Shown: piece after piece, positions 15,989-23,951 of the stretch
Numbering within the stretch: position 1 is the stretch's first letter
Layout: the number at the start of each line of letters is the position of its first letter
NCBI GenBank assembly: GCA_963761905.1
Contig: CAVXIQ010000006.1
Span: 434,001 to 498,000, forward strand
DNA length: 64,000 nucleotides
DNA from: Gaiellasilicea sp963761905
GTDB lineage: Bacteria > Actinomycetota > Thermoleophilia > Gaiellales > Gaiellaceae
Direction of reading: 5' to 3'
Made by a program: the position numbers and the translations under genes
The notes under the pieces: generated by a model
Seen by the model: only the letters and a program-made list of their open reading frames with translations
What the model was told of the DNA's origin: nothing
The model's database searches: none

Positions 15989-16755
15989 TGCGCGAAGTGG
16001 GTGAGAGGAAGCACGATCGCGACGAGCGCGAATCCCCCGAGGTTGAGAAGGGCTGCTCGACGACCACGCCAGCCTTCATGGCGGAGCACGAGCAGCGCGC
16101 CGTAGACGCCCAGGATCGCGAACGTGACGATCATCGCGGCATCGAGGTCGCCTCGCTCGAACCGCGAGGCGCCGACCCCGATGCCGAGCGCGAGCAGCGC
16201 GAGCCCGGCCAGGACGCCGCGGGCGGCGAGCCGGTCGAGCGCGTCGAGCGGCGGCACGGTCACGCGGAGAACCCGGCGCGCGTGTCGCTTCAGCCGTCGC
16301 TCCTGCCAGATGTAGAGAGCGGCCATCCCCGCCGAGAGAGTGAGGCTCGCGAAGCCGGCAAGCATCAGGCCGACGTGGATCGCCAGCACGATCCCCGAGT
16401 CGTCTCCCTGCTCGAGCCCCGTGCCGCCGCCCACCCAGGCCAGCGCGAACAGAACGGCCGCGATCGGCATGACTGCGAGGCCGAGCAGCCGGTAGCGCGG
16501 GCGGCAGCCCCAGATCAGGTAGGCGCCGACTACGAGCCAGACGAAGAGGTTGAGCGCGCCCGCCCAGGTTCCCCAGGGAAACCCGTCGGCCGAGGCGGCC
16601 TGGCCGACGAGGAGCGCCGTCTGTGCGAGCCAGCCGAGCCGAACCCCCCACGTCGCGAGCCGCCCCGCGAGCCCCGGCCCGCGCAGCTCGCCCGCGTACG
16701 CGAATGCCGCCTCGCCGTAGGCGAGCAGGGCCGGGACGACGAGGAGCTCAGACAT
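15985..16755 (-). CDS. CcsA/HemX-family cytochrome c assembly membrane protein
   Basis: A 256-residue inner-membrane protein with about eight hydrophobic segments. The central Trp-rich loop (FPWGTWAGALNLFVWLVVGA) and conserved His residues (IHVGLMLAGF and the final LTHFAQ) fit the CcsA/CcmC/HemX heme-handling superfamily. Like HemX in Bacilli it is encoded directly before hemA, where it is thought to affect heme export or HemA level. Start ATG 16755 lies inside the end of the ccmD-like gene. It could act in cytochrome c maturation or in HemA control. Confidence 0.82.
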   Translation of the reverse strand: MSELLVVPALLAYGEAAFAYAGELRGPGLAGRLATWGVRLGWLAQTALLVGQAASADGFPWGTWAGALNLFVWLVVGAYLIWGCRPRYRLLGLAVMPIAAVLFALAWVGGGTGLEQGDDSGIVLAIHVGLMLAGFASLTLSAGMAALYIWQERRLKRHARRVLRVTVPPLDALDRLAARGVLAGLALLALGIGVGASRFERGDLDAAMIVTFAILGVYGALLVLRHEGWRGRRAALLNLGGFALVAIVLPLTHFAQ

Positions 16756-16900
16756 CCGCGCGCCGGTCCCGCGCGAGCTCGGCGAGCGCCGCCGTCTCCC
16801 GCTCGAGCCGCGCGAGCTTGGCCGCGATGATCGCGACGTAGACGAGGAGCGCCACGAAGACGACGCCGTAGGCGGCCGCGACGTACTCGGCCTGACTCAC
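16748..16900 (-). CDS. ccmD: CcmD-like small membrane protein (50 aa)
   Basis: A 50-residue product with one transmembrane helix (YGVVFVALLVYVAIIAAKLA) and a charged C-terminal tail (RLERETAALAELARDRR). Size, topology and position directly after ccmC match CcmD, which holds heme-loaded CcmE to the CcmABC complex. GTG at 16900 overlaps the ccmC stop (GTGA), and its TGA overlaps the next ATG, so it is tightly coupled on both sides. Sequence conservation is too low for more certainty. Confidence 0.8.
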   Translation of the reverse strand: MSQAEYVAAAYGVVFVALLVYVAIIAAKLARLERETAALAELARDRRADV

Positions 16901-17601
16901 GACAGAGCCTCGCGCAGCTCACGCAGGTTCGAGTCGAGCCGCTTGCCGAGCAGCTCGAGCCGGTAGAGCGCGTACGCGAGCACGGACATCGCGACCCAGG
17001 CGATGCAGAAGGTGAGGAACATGATGCCGCTCATCTGCGGCCCGTCACGCGTGAACACGGTCGGGTGGATGATGTTCTCGGCGAGCCGGATCGCGAGGAA
17101 GCTCACGGGAATCAGAACGACGCCGAAGAGCGCGTAGACGGCCGAGATGTTCGCGCGTCGTGGCCCCTCCTCGATCGAGAAGCGGAGCATGAAGTAAGCC
17201 GAGTAGAAGAGGAAGAGGACGAGGAAGAGAACGAGCTGGTTCTCGCTCCACAGCCACCAGTGGCCCCACGACGCCTTCGCCCAGATCGACCCGGTCAGGA
17301 GCGTCAGCGAGCCGAAGATCGTGCCCTGGTGGATCGCGACGTAGCTCTCGAGGTCGTACCGCTCCTCCTTCCGCCAGAGGAGGAGCAAGCCCTTGAAGGC
17401 ACCCCAGCCGAAAGCGGCGTAGGCGGTCAAGGCGATCGGGACGTGGAAGTAGAAGATCCGCTGCGAGATCCCCTGATCGGCGTCTTCAGGCGCGACGAAG
17501 AAGGCGAAGACGATCGCGAGCCCCATCAGCGCCGCTGCGACCGCAGCGAGCACCGGGACGGCGCTCGCGGGCGCGCGACTATTCTGAGACGACGTACTCA
17601 A
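16897..17601 (-). CDS. ccmC: Heme exporter CcmC (cytochrome c biogenesis permease)
   Basis: A 234-residue, six-helix heme-handling protein that loads heme for periplasmic cytochrome c assembly. The family tryptophan motif appears as KASWGHWWLWSENQL, flanked by heme-ligand histidines (FYFHVPIALTAY upstream and NIIHPTVF downstream). The best start is TTG 17601, which lies inside the last codons of ccmB (23-bp overlap) and gives MSTSSQNSRAPASAVPVL before the first helix. Longer upstream starts read through ccmB antisense-like sequence and are not credible. Confidence 0.9.
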   Translation of the reverse strand: MSTSSQNSRAPASAVPVLAAVAAALMGLAIVFAFFVAPEDADQGISQRIFYFHVPIALTAYAAFGWGAFKGLLLLWRKEERYDLESYVAIHQGTIFGSLTLLTGSIWAKASWGHWWLWSENQLVLFLVLFLFYSAYFMLRFSIEEGPRRANISAVYALFGVVLIPVSFLAIRLAENIIHPTVFTRDGPQMSGIMFLTFCIAWVAMSVLAYALYRLELLGKRLDSNLRELREALS

Positions 17602-18217
17602 AGGACGCCCAGCACAGTATCGAGAAGATCGCGTCGTACAGTGCGAGAAAGGCCAGATAGCGGCCCGAATCCGGCGAGATGCTGGCGCCGACGCCGCCGA
17701 CGACGAGCGGGATCGCGAGGGGCAGGAAGAGGAGCGGGAGCACGAGCTCGCGGGTCCGGCTCGCGGCGGCCATCGCGGCGAGCAGCGTGCCGACCGCGCA
17801 GATTCCCACGCTCGCGAGGGCGACGCCGGCGATCGTCGCAGCATCGACCGAGCCGAAGAAGAGCGCGAACGCAGGCAGGGCCACGAGCTCGACAGCGGCG
17901 AGGAACGCGAACACGGCTGCCGCCTTGCCGAGCCAGATTGCGCTGCGGTCGCAGGGCGCAAGCACGAGCCCTTCGAGCGCGCCACTCTCGCGCTCCGGCG
18001 CCCACGCCCGCGCGAGCCCGAGCAGCGCGGTGAAGAGGAGCGCCACCCAGAGCAGGCCCTGCGCCGCCACCTCGTCGGCGCCGGCGGGGAGCGCGAAGTG
18101 GAAGACGACGAGCGTCGAGACGACGAACAGGAGCATCGCCGGCAGCGTGTCGCGCGCGCGGAGCTCGAGTCGCAGATCCTTGCGGGCGAGCGTGGCGACG
18201 TCGGCGAGGTAGCTCAC
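17579..18217 (-). CDS. ccmB: Heme exporter CcmB
   Basis: A 212-residue membrane subunit of the CcmAB ABC complex, which uses ATP to release holo-CcmE during cytochrome c maturation. Six hydrophobic segments follow an N-terminal cytoplasmic stretch (ARKDLRLELRARDTLPAMLLF), and FERESGALEGL-like sequence (APERESGALEGLVLAP) matches the CcmB signature loop. Start ATG 18217 overlaps the ccmA stop (ATGA). Confidence 0.93.
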   Translation of the reverse strand: MSYLADVATLARKDLRLELRARDTLPAMLLFVVSTLVVFHFALPAGADEVAAQGLLWVALLFTALLGLARAWAPERESGALEGLVLAPCDRSAIWLGKAAAVFAFLAAVELVALPAFALFFGSVDAATIAGVALASVGICAVGTLLAAMAAASRTRELVLPLLFLPLAIPLVVGGVGASISPDSGRYLAFLALYDAIFSILCWASFEYVVSE

Positions 18218-18825
18218 GCGAGCGCCAACCGCGCTGTCGCGAGCGCAGAGACCCGCTCGGGATCATGGGTCGTGAGCACGACCGTCCGCACCCCTTGGAG
18301 CTCGGCGAGCTGGCCGTCGAGCAAGTCCGCGCCTTCCTGGTCGAGCGCCGTGAACGGCTCGTCGAGGACGAGCAGCGCGGGTTCGTGGAGGAGCGTGCGA
18401 CAGAGCGCGAGCCGTTGGAGCATCCCGCGCGAATAGGCTCCGGCCCGCTCACCGCGGGCATCCCAGAGGCCGAAGCGCTCGAGCAGCATCCCGATTCGCT
18501 CGCGTCGCTCCGGAACGCGATAGAGCCGGCCGTAGAGGTCGAGGTTCTCGACCGCGGTCAGGTCGCGGTAGAGAAAGCCCTCGTGCCCGAGGTAGCCGAG
18601 CTCGTGCCGATCGGCACGAATTGTGAGAGTCCCGCGCGAGGGGGTGGCCAGACCGGCGATCAGCCGGAGGAGCGTCGTCTTCCCGGAGCCGTTCGGTCCC
18701 GTGACGACCAGGAAGCCGGTTCGCTCGACCTCGAGATCGACGGCTCGCAGTGCTCGCTTGGACCCGTAGCGCTTCTCGAGCCCGCGGGCCTCGATCAGCG
18801 AACCCGTCGATTCGGGTCGGCTCAC
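18214..18825 (-). CDS. ccmA: Heme exporter ATP-binding protein CcmA
   Basis: The ABC ATPase of the cytochrome c maturation complex. Walker A is TGPNGSGKTTLLRL, the signature is the unusual AYSRGMLQRLAL (SRGM in place of SGGQ, as in CcmA proteins) and Walker B is LLVLDEPFTALD. Start choice is uncertain: GTG 18825 is given, GTG 18864 would add 13 residues, and CTG 18798 would give the family-like opening LIEARGLEKRYG. It is the first gene of the ccm-hem run; about 100 bp separate it from the ubiA stop. Confidence 0.9.
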   Translation of the reverse strand: MSRPESTGSLIEARGLEKRYGSKRALRAVDLEVERTGFLVVTGPNGSGKTTLLRLIAGLATPSRGTLTIRADRHELGYLGHEGFLYRDLTAVENLDLYGRLYRVPERRERIGMLLERFGLWDARGERAGAYSRGMLQRLALCRTLLHEPALLVLDEPFTALDQEGADLLDGQLAELQGVRTVVLTTHDPERVSALATARLALA

Positions 18826-18964
18826 AGCTGCGGCCGTCGCGATCCACGCCGCGGGCAGCTCCACGTGGCCCCAGGGGGGCGGTTCGCGCCCCCTGAGCTC
18901 ACGCTAGCGGGGATTCCTGCGCAGGATCGTGACGCCACGGTCACGAGAGTGTGACGTTTTCTTC

Positions 18965-19831
18965 CTAGCCGACGAGCACGTCGATCAGCACGAAGCCGAA
19001 GAAGACGATGCTGATCACGCCGTTGACGGTGAAGAAGGCCGCGTCGAGCCGGCGCAGGTCACCCGGGCGAACGAGCGAATGCTCGTATGCCAGCAAGCCG
19101 GCGACCGCCCCGACGCCGAGCCAGTACGCGAATCCGACGTCGAGCCCCAACCCCGCGAGGGCGAGCAGCCCGACCGCGCCGAGATGGTGGAGACGCGCCC
19201 CCGCAAAGACGCCCCGCTCACCGAAGCGCACCGCCCAGGACTCGAGGCCTTCCCGACGGTCGTGCTCGACGTCGAAGAGCGAGTAGAAGAGATCGAACCC
19301 CGCAACCCAGAGCGCGACCGCGGCGCCGACCATCCATGCCTGCCACGGCAGCTCGCCGGTCACGGCGGCCCACGCTCCCACCGGGGCAAGGCCGAGGGAG
19401 ACGCCGAGCCACAGATGGCAGAGCCACGTCACGCGCTTGAGATAGGGGTAGACGACGAACAGCGCCACGGGTATCGGCCAGAGCCAGTGCACCACCGGAT
19501 CGAGCTGGAAGACGGCGGCCAGGAAGCCGGCGAGCGCAACCGCACAGAGCGTCAGCACCTGCGCGCGGGTGACGAGACCGGAGGGCAGCTCGCGAGCTGC
19601 CGTGCGTGGGTTGCGCGAGTCGATCTCGGCGTCGATCAGCCGGTTCAGACCCATTGCCAGCGTCCTGGCGCCGACCATGGCGACCGTCACCCAGAGCCAG
19701 TCGGCCGCAGCCGGCACCTCGTCGAGGCCGAGCAGCATCCCCACGTAGGCGAACGGCAGCGCGAAGACGGTGTGCTCGAGCTTGACGAGCGCGGCGAAGC
19801 GCCGTGGGAGCCCGACGGCGGTGTCGGTCAC
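18965..19831 (-). CDS. ubiA: UbiA-family prenyltransferase (4-hydroxybenzoate polyprenyltransferase / MqnP-like)
   Basis: A 288-residue integral membrane prenyltransferase with eight to nine helices. The two Asp-rich diphosphate-binding motifs are NRLIDAEIDSRNPRT and DLFYSLFDVEHDRREG. In actinobacteria lacking ubiquinone such proteins usually serve menaquinone synthesis, including the futalosine route (MqnP). GTG 19831 overlaps the moaB stop, so it ends the otsA-moaC-moaB-ubiA chain and lies just before the cytochrome c genes, consistent with a respiratory role. Confidence 0.85.
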   Translation of the reverse strand: MTDTAVGLPRRFAALVKLEHTVFALPFAYVGMLLGLDEVPAAADWLWVTVAMVGARTLAMGLNRLIDAEIDSRNPRTAARELPSGLVTRAQVLTLCAVALAGFLAAVFQLDPVVHWLWPIPVALFVVYPYLKRVTWLCHLWLGVSLGLAPVGAWAAVTGELPWQAWMVGAAVALWVAGFDLFYSLFDVEHDRREGLESWAVRFGERGVFAGARLHHLGAVGLLALAGLGLDVGFAYWLGVGAVAGLLAYEHSLVRPGDLRRLDAAFFTVNGVISIVFFGFVLIDVLVG

Positions 19832-20307
19832 GTCTGGCGGTGCGTCGTCTGCTCGCCCGCGAGAAGCTCGAGCGCGTGGCCGAGCGCCGGCCGCAGGACC
19901 GCGAAGCCGTCCCGGCAGCCGCCCGGGGACCCCGGCAGGTTGACGACGAGCGTCCGGCCGTAGATCCCGGCCACGCCCCGGGAGAGGAGGGCATGCGGCG
20001 TCTTGGCGATCGAGTCCGCCCGAATCGCCTCGGCAATCCCCGGCGCGTCCCGGTCGATCACGGAGCGCGTCGCCTCCGGCGTGACGTCTCGGGGAGCCAT
20101 TCCGGTTCCGCCCGTCGTCAGCACGAGCCGAGCCTCGTCCGCGAGCTCGAGCAGCGCGGCGGCGATCGCATCCGTCTCGTCGGGCACCGTCCGGCGAGTC
20201 ACGCCGTAGCCGTCGGCCTCCAGGAGCGCCGCGAGCAGGTCGCCGCTCGCATCCTGCCTCGATCCAGCCACGACACCGTCCGAGACGGTCAGAACGGCGG
20301 CGTTCAC
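19828..20307 (-). CDS. moaB: Molybdenum cofactor biosynthesis protein MoaB/Mog family
   Basis: A 159-residue MogA-fold protein that adenylylates molybdopterin. It contains LTVSDGVVAGSRQDASG, VLTTGGTGMAPRDVTPEAT (the GTGxxxRDVT motif) and VVNLPGSPGGCRDGF. GTG start 20307 overlaps the moaC stop by GTGA and its own stop overlaps the ubiA start. With moaC here and moeA at 28.7-29.9 kb, the organism clearly makes molybdenum cofactor. Confidence 0.92.
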   Translation of the reverse strand: MNAAVLTVSDGVVAGSRQDASGDLLAALLEADGYGVTRRTVPDETDAIAAALLELADEARLVLTTGGTGMAPRDVTPEATRSVIDRDAPGIAEAIRADSIAKTPHALLSRGVAGIYGRTLVVNLPGSPGGCRDGFAVLRPALGHALELLAGEQTTHRQT

Positions 20308-20750
20308 GCGGGCTCCTTCCGCTTCTCGACAAGGGCGACCTCGCCGATCACCATCTCCTTGTCGATCGCCTTGGCCATGTCGTAGACGGTGAGCGCCGCG
20401 ACCGAGACTGCGACGAGGGCCTCCATCTCGACCCCGGTCTGGGCGGTCGTCTCCACGGTGGCGATGATCTCGACGGCCGACTCGACGACGTCGAGGTCGA
20501 CGTCGATCGCGGAGAGCGGGAGGGGATGGCAGAGCGGGATCAGCTCGCTCGTCCGCTTCGCGGCCATGATTCCGGCGAGCTGGGCCGTGGTGAGGGCATC
20601 GCCCTTTGGAAGCTCGCGCAGTCGTCGAGCGGTCTCGGGCGCCATCCGCACCGTGGCGCGGGCAACGGCGCGGCGGCGGGAAAGCGGCTTGGCTCCGACA
20701 TCGACCATTCGCACCGCGCCGGCCGCGTCGACGTGCGAGAGGTCGGTCAC
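20304..20750 (-). CDS. moaC: Cyclic pyranopterin monophosphate synthase MoaC
   Basis: Converts 3',8-cyclo-GTP to cyclic pyranopterin monophosphate in molybdenum cofactor synthesis. The 148-residue protein has SHVDAAGAVRMVDVGAK, the diagnostic TSELIPLCHPLPLS, TGVEMEALVAVSVAALTVYDM and the catalytic Lys region AIDKEM. GTG start 20750 overlaps the otsA stop. Confidence 0.96.
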   Translation of the reverse strand: MTDLSHVDAAGAVRMVDVGAKPLSRRRAVARATVRMAPETARRLRELPKGDALTTAQLAGIMAAKRTSELIPLCHPLPLSAIDVDLDVVESAVEIIATVETTAQTGVEMEALVAVSVAALTVYDMAKAIDKEMVIGEVALVEKRKEPA

Positions 20751-22153
20751 GACCGCATGCTAGTCGCGAGGTCGAGATCCGCGAGTTGCTCCTCGATCCA
20801 GCGTTCGAGATCGTGCTCTCGCACGTGCGCCCGGATCGCGGCGCTCCGGCGCTTCCGGTCGTCGGGCGCGAGCTCGAGCGCCTGCTCGAGTGCCGCGGAC
20901 TGGCCCGCGATGTCGTCGGGATCGACGGCGAGCACCCAGTCGCCGAGCTCCTCGAAGGCGCCGGCGTTCCGGGAGAGGACGACGACGCCGCTGCGCTCAT
21001 TCACGAGCGGCGCCTCCTTCGCGACCAGATTGAGCCCGTCCATGACGGCATTCACCAGCAGCACGTCGAACTGCTTGTAGGCGGCGATCGACTGAAGGAA
21101 GTCGTCGGCGATCCTCAGCCGGAGCGAGCCTGGAAATCGCGACTCGAGTCGCGCCGCGGCCTTCTCGATCGCGTCCCGTTCGACGACGTACTCGGGAACC
21201 GTCTGGCGCGACGCGTCGAGCAGCGCCAGCATCGTCGCGCGACCGACGAGGTCGGGGCGGCGTCCGAGGAGCTGCTCGAACGCTTCGAGCCCCCGAACGA
21301 CGTTCTTCGAGGGATCGGTTCGATCCACGCGGAGGATGAGCCGCTCGGATCTCGTTGCCTCGAGCTCGCGCTCCCGCTCGAGCACGGCGGGGCTAACGGC
21401 AAGGGCCTCGAACTCGGCCACGTCGACCGAGATCGGGTGGGCGGTGACGAGGCTGCGCTCCGGCTGGAGGCCGAGCGAGCGGCACGTCGCGAGAAACGCG
21501 TCCCGCCAGCGGTGGGTGTGGAAGCCGATGACGTCGCTTGCCAGCAGGCCGTCGTGGATTGCCCGGACGATCTGCGGGGGCAGGACGGCCCAATCCTCCG
21601 GATCGACCCAGGGGATGTGTGTGAAGTGCGACAGGAGCGCATCCGGGCGCGCGTCTCGAAGGAATCTCGGAGCGAGGTAGAGGTGGTAGTCGTGAAACCA
21701 GACGCTGGCCGCCGACTCGCGCTCGAGCTCTTCGCGGGCGGCCTCCGCGAATGCCCGATTCACCACCTCGTACCCCGCAGCCCAGGCGTGCTCGAGCCCC
21801 ACGCCCGGCTCGTGCTTCAGGGCCCACAGCCGGTGCTGGACGAACCACAGGGTCGGATTCGCGACAACGTTGTAGTACAGGCGGTACGCGCTCGGATCAT
21901 GCGCTACGAGGCGGAGCCGGTACCGGGAACCGTCCGGCGCGGTCTCTTCGATCACGCCCTGCTCCGCGACGGCGCGGTCCTCGGCGGAGAGAGCGCTCGC
22001 GATCCACGTGACGTCGTGGCGCGAGACGAGCGGAGCGAGCGCCGTCACGAGCCCGCCCGCGCCCCGCTTCGCGACTCGCGCTCCCGACGGATCCCGTTCG
22101 TAGCCGACAGGGCCACGATTGGAGACCACGATCAGCTTGCGCCGCGCCGACAC
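20747..22153 (-). CDS. otsA: Trehalose-6-phosphate synthase (GT20)
   Basis: Makes trehalose-6-phosphate from a nucleotide-glucose donor and glucose-6-phosphate. The 468-residue GT-B enzyme has VVSNRGPVGYER near the N-terminus, VWFHDYHLYLAPRFLR, HFTHIPWVDPEDWAVLP, ILRVDRTDPSKNVVRGL and the donor-site DGLNLVAKEAPLVNE. No otsB phosphatase is seen in the window. It is 11 bp after the RsbW-like gene, so stress-sigma control from that promoter could extend to trehalose synthesis. Start GTG 22153. Confidence 0.94.
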   Translation of the reverse strand: MSARRKLIVVSNRGPVGYERDPSGARVAKRGAGGLVTALAPLVSRHDVTWIASALSAEDRAVAEQGVIEETAPDGSRYRLRLVAHDPSAYRLYYNVVANPTLWFVQHRLWALKHEPGVGLEHAWAAGYEVVNRAFAEAAREELERESAASVWFHDYHLYLAPRFLRDARPDALLSHFTHIPWVDPEDWAVLPPQIVRAIHDGLLASDVIGFHTHRWRDAFLATCRSLGLQPERSLVTAHPISVDVAEFEALAVSPAVLERERELEATRSERLILRVDRTDPSKNVVRGLEAFEQLLGRRPDLVGRATMLALLDASRQTVPEYVVERDAIEKAAARLESRFPGSLRLRIADDFLQSIAAYKQFDVLLVNAVMDGLNLVAKEAPLVNERSGVVVLSRNAGAFEELGDWVLAVDPDDIAGQSAALEQALELAPDDRKRRSAAIRAHVREHDLERWIEEQLADLDLATSMRS

Positions 22154-22164
22154 GGCTGATCGCT

Positions 22165-22608
22165 CTAGAGAAGCTTCACGAATCGAAGCCGAGAGCCGCC
22201 CTGGGGCTCCGAGTCGAGCACGAGCTCGTCGGCGATCGAGCGGATGATCGCGATCCCGAGCCCACCCTCGCTCAGCTCCTCCTCGCGGCTGGCACGCTCG
22301 CGTCGGGCGTCTGGCGGGAAGCCGGAACCGTCGTCAGAGACCTCCACGACGAGCCTGTCCTCGCAGAGCTCGAAGCTGATCTGAACCCGGCCTTCCCCGT
22401 TGGCGTAGGCATGGCGAACCGAATTGGACGTCGCCTCGGTGAGCGCGAGCTTCAGCTCGGCGAGCGTCTCCTCGGCGAGCGGCCGCACGTGGGAGAGCCC
22501 GGTGAGCGCGAGACGCGAGAGGGTGATGTACTCCGGCTTGGCCGGAATCGTCAAGGTCACGACTCGGCTGCCGCGGTCGGCATCCAGCTCGGTTGCTCGG
22601 TCTTTCAC
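22165..22608 (-). CDS. RsbW-like anti-sigma factor / HATPase_c serine kinase
   Basis: A 147-residue GHKL ATPase domain on its own, as in RsbW/SpoIIAB-type kinases that bind alternative sigma factors or phosphorylate anti-anti-sigma factors. The N box is ELKLALTEATSNSVRHAY, the G1 box is VVEVSDDGSGFPP and the G2 box is EGGLGIAIIRSIAD. GTG 22608 follows GAGGAG. No sigma factor or STAS antagonist gene is adjacent, so its partner is elsewhere. The upstream promoter resembles the sigma-B consensus. Confidence 0.88.
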   Translation of the reverse strand: MKDRATELDADRGSRVVTLTIPAKPEYITLSRLALTGLSHVRPLAEETLAELKLALTEATSNSVRHAYANGEGRVQISFELCEDRLVVEVSDDGSGFPPDARRERASREEELSEGGLGIAIIRSIADELVLDSEPQGGSRLRFVKLL

Positions 22609-22669
22609 GAAGCTCCTCGCCCGGTTCCTACCGAAAACTGTGCAAGAGTAATGAAGGGTCTATCCGGGT

Positions 22670-22695
22670 ATACCGCGCTGCCGCCCGGCTTAAAC
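22670..22695 (-). promoter_or_regulatory. Sigma-B-like promoter upstream of the RsbW-like gene
   Basis: Reading leftward, GTTTAA (22695-22690), 14 bp, CGGTAT (22675-22670). The general-stress sigma-B consensus is GTTTAA-N12-15-GGGTAT, so 11 of 12 positions match. A start near 22663 would leave about a 55-nt leader before GTG 22608. The flanking 106 bp hold no gene. Confidence 0.5.
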
Positions 22696-22714
22696 GAAGG
22701 GCGGGCGGGGCTAG

Positions 22715-23941
22715 CTAACCCTGAGGGTTCTCCGGCCGCTCGACCAGCCGAACGCGCACGATCTCCCGCTTCCCCGTTCCGCCTCGAACGACGGTCACGG
22801 GCACGAGCTGGCCTGGAAGAAGTCGCTCGGTCACGATCCGAGCGATGTCGTCTGCCCGAACGACCTGCTCGCCGGCGATCGCGACGATCAGGTCGCCGCC
22901 GAGGCTGACGGGAGAACCGTTGAAGACGACCCGTCGCTTCGACCCCTTCAGGCCGGCGCGCTCGGCCGGCGCGTTGTCGACGACCTCCTCGATCAGCGCG
23001 CCCCTCTGTGCTCCGAGCTCGTAGCGGCGCGCGATCGCGGGCGTCACGTCGAGCGTGGTGATCCCGATGTAGGCATAGGCGACCCGCCCGGTTGCGATCA
23101 GCTGCTCCATCGATCGCCGCGCCGAGTTGATCGGGATCGCGAAGCCGACCCCTTCGGCGTTGCCGGAGTCCGAGCGGATCTGGGCGTTGATCCCGATCAC
23201 GCGGCCGCGCCCGTCGAGCAGGGGGCCACCCGAGTTGCCGTGGTTGATCGGCGCGTCGATCTGGATCGCGTTCGAGACGTTGTAGCGGGACGTCAGCGAC
23301 GGGATCGACCGCGAAACGGCGGCGACGACGCCCACCGCGAGCGAGTTCTCGTTTCCGAACGGGCTTCCGATCGCGGCCACGGGCTCGCCGACGACGACGG
23401 AATCGGAGTCGCCGAAAGGCAGGGACGAGACCGCGTGATCCTTGGGGTCGAACTTGATCAGGCCGGTATCGTCGAAGAGGTCCCAGCCCACGATCGTGGC
23501 CGGGAGACGATCGCCGTCCGCAAAGACCACGTAGACGCGCTGAGCGCCGCGAACCGCGCTCTCGGTCTCGCCGGCGGTGGTGATCACGTGGGAGTTCGTC
23601 AGGACGTGGCCCTGGGGAGTCACCACGAAGCCGGAGCCCTGCGAGCGGGCGCCGCCGGGGAAGACGGAGTAGATCGTGACCACCCCGGGCGAGCTCCGAG
23701 CGAAGATCGCCGCGGGATCGAATCGGTTCGCCGCGAGCGGGGTCGCGGTCGGCGCCACGCCGGTCTCGCCGGGCTCGGCCGGGACCACCACGGTCTGAAC
23801 CGCGGCGTCGTCGTCGATCCACCCGGCCGACTTGCCGAGCACGAGCGCACCCGACGCACCCAGGGCCGCCGAGACGAGCGCAACGACTGCGATCAGCGCT
23901 GGACGCATCCCGGCCACTGTAGCCGTCCGACCCGTTTTCAC
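22715..23941 (-). CDS. HtrA/DegP-type serine protease with PDZ domain (S1C)
   Basis: A membrane-anchored quality-control protease of 408 residues. An N-terminal helix (MRPALIAVVALVSAALGA, about 12-29) is followed by a protease domain with triad H118 (LTNSHVI), D158 (FDDTGLIKF) and S237 (HGNSGGPL), and a C-terminal PDZ domain (AYIGITTLDV to the end). GTG 23941 overlaps the histidine kinase stop (GTGA), so kinase and protease are translationally coupled, as in MprAB-PepD-like envelope-stress operons. Confidence 0.93.
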   Translation of the reverse strand: MKTGRTATVAGMRPALIAVVALVSAALGASGALVLGKSAGWIDDDAAVQTVVVPAEPGETGVAPTATPLAANRFDPAAIFARSSPGVVTIYSVFPGGARSQGSGFVVTPQGHVLTNSHVITTAGETESAVRGAQRVYVVFADGDRLPATIVGWDLFDDTGLIKFDPKDHAVSSLPFGDSDSVVVGEPVAAIGSPFGNENSLAVGVVAAVSRSIPSLTSRYNVSNAIQIDAPINHGNSGGPLLDGRGRVIGINAQIRSDSGNAEGVGFAIPINSARRSMEQLIATGRVAYAYIGITTLDVTPAIARRYELGAQRGALIEEVVDNAPAERAGLKGSKRRVVFNGSPVSLGGDLIVAIAGEQVVRADDIARIVTERLLPGQLVPVTVVRGGTGKREIVRVRLVERPENPQG

Positions 23942-23951
23942 GTGAAAACGG
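23932..23951. promoter_or_regulatory. 20-bp perfect palindrome, parS-like (candidate ParB site)
   Basis: CCGTTTTCACGTGAAAACGG is perfectly self-complementary. Its centre TTTCACGTGAAA equals the core of the bacterial parS consensus TGTTTCACGTGAAACA, with one symmetrical change per arm (G to T) at the next position. It spans the overlapping stop and start of the kinase and HtrA genes, about 23 kb left of the dnaA region. No second copy was seen by eye in the window. Confidence 0.45.
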
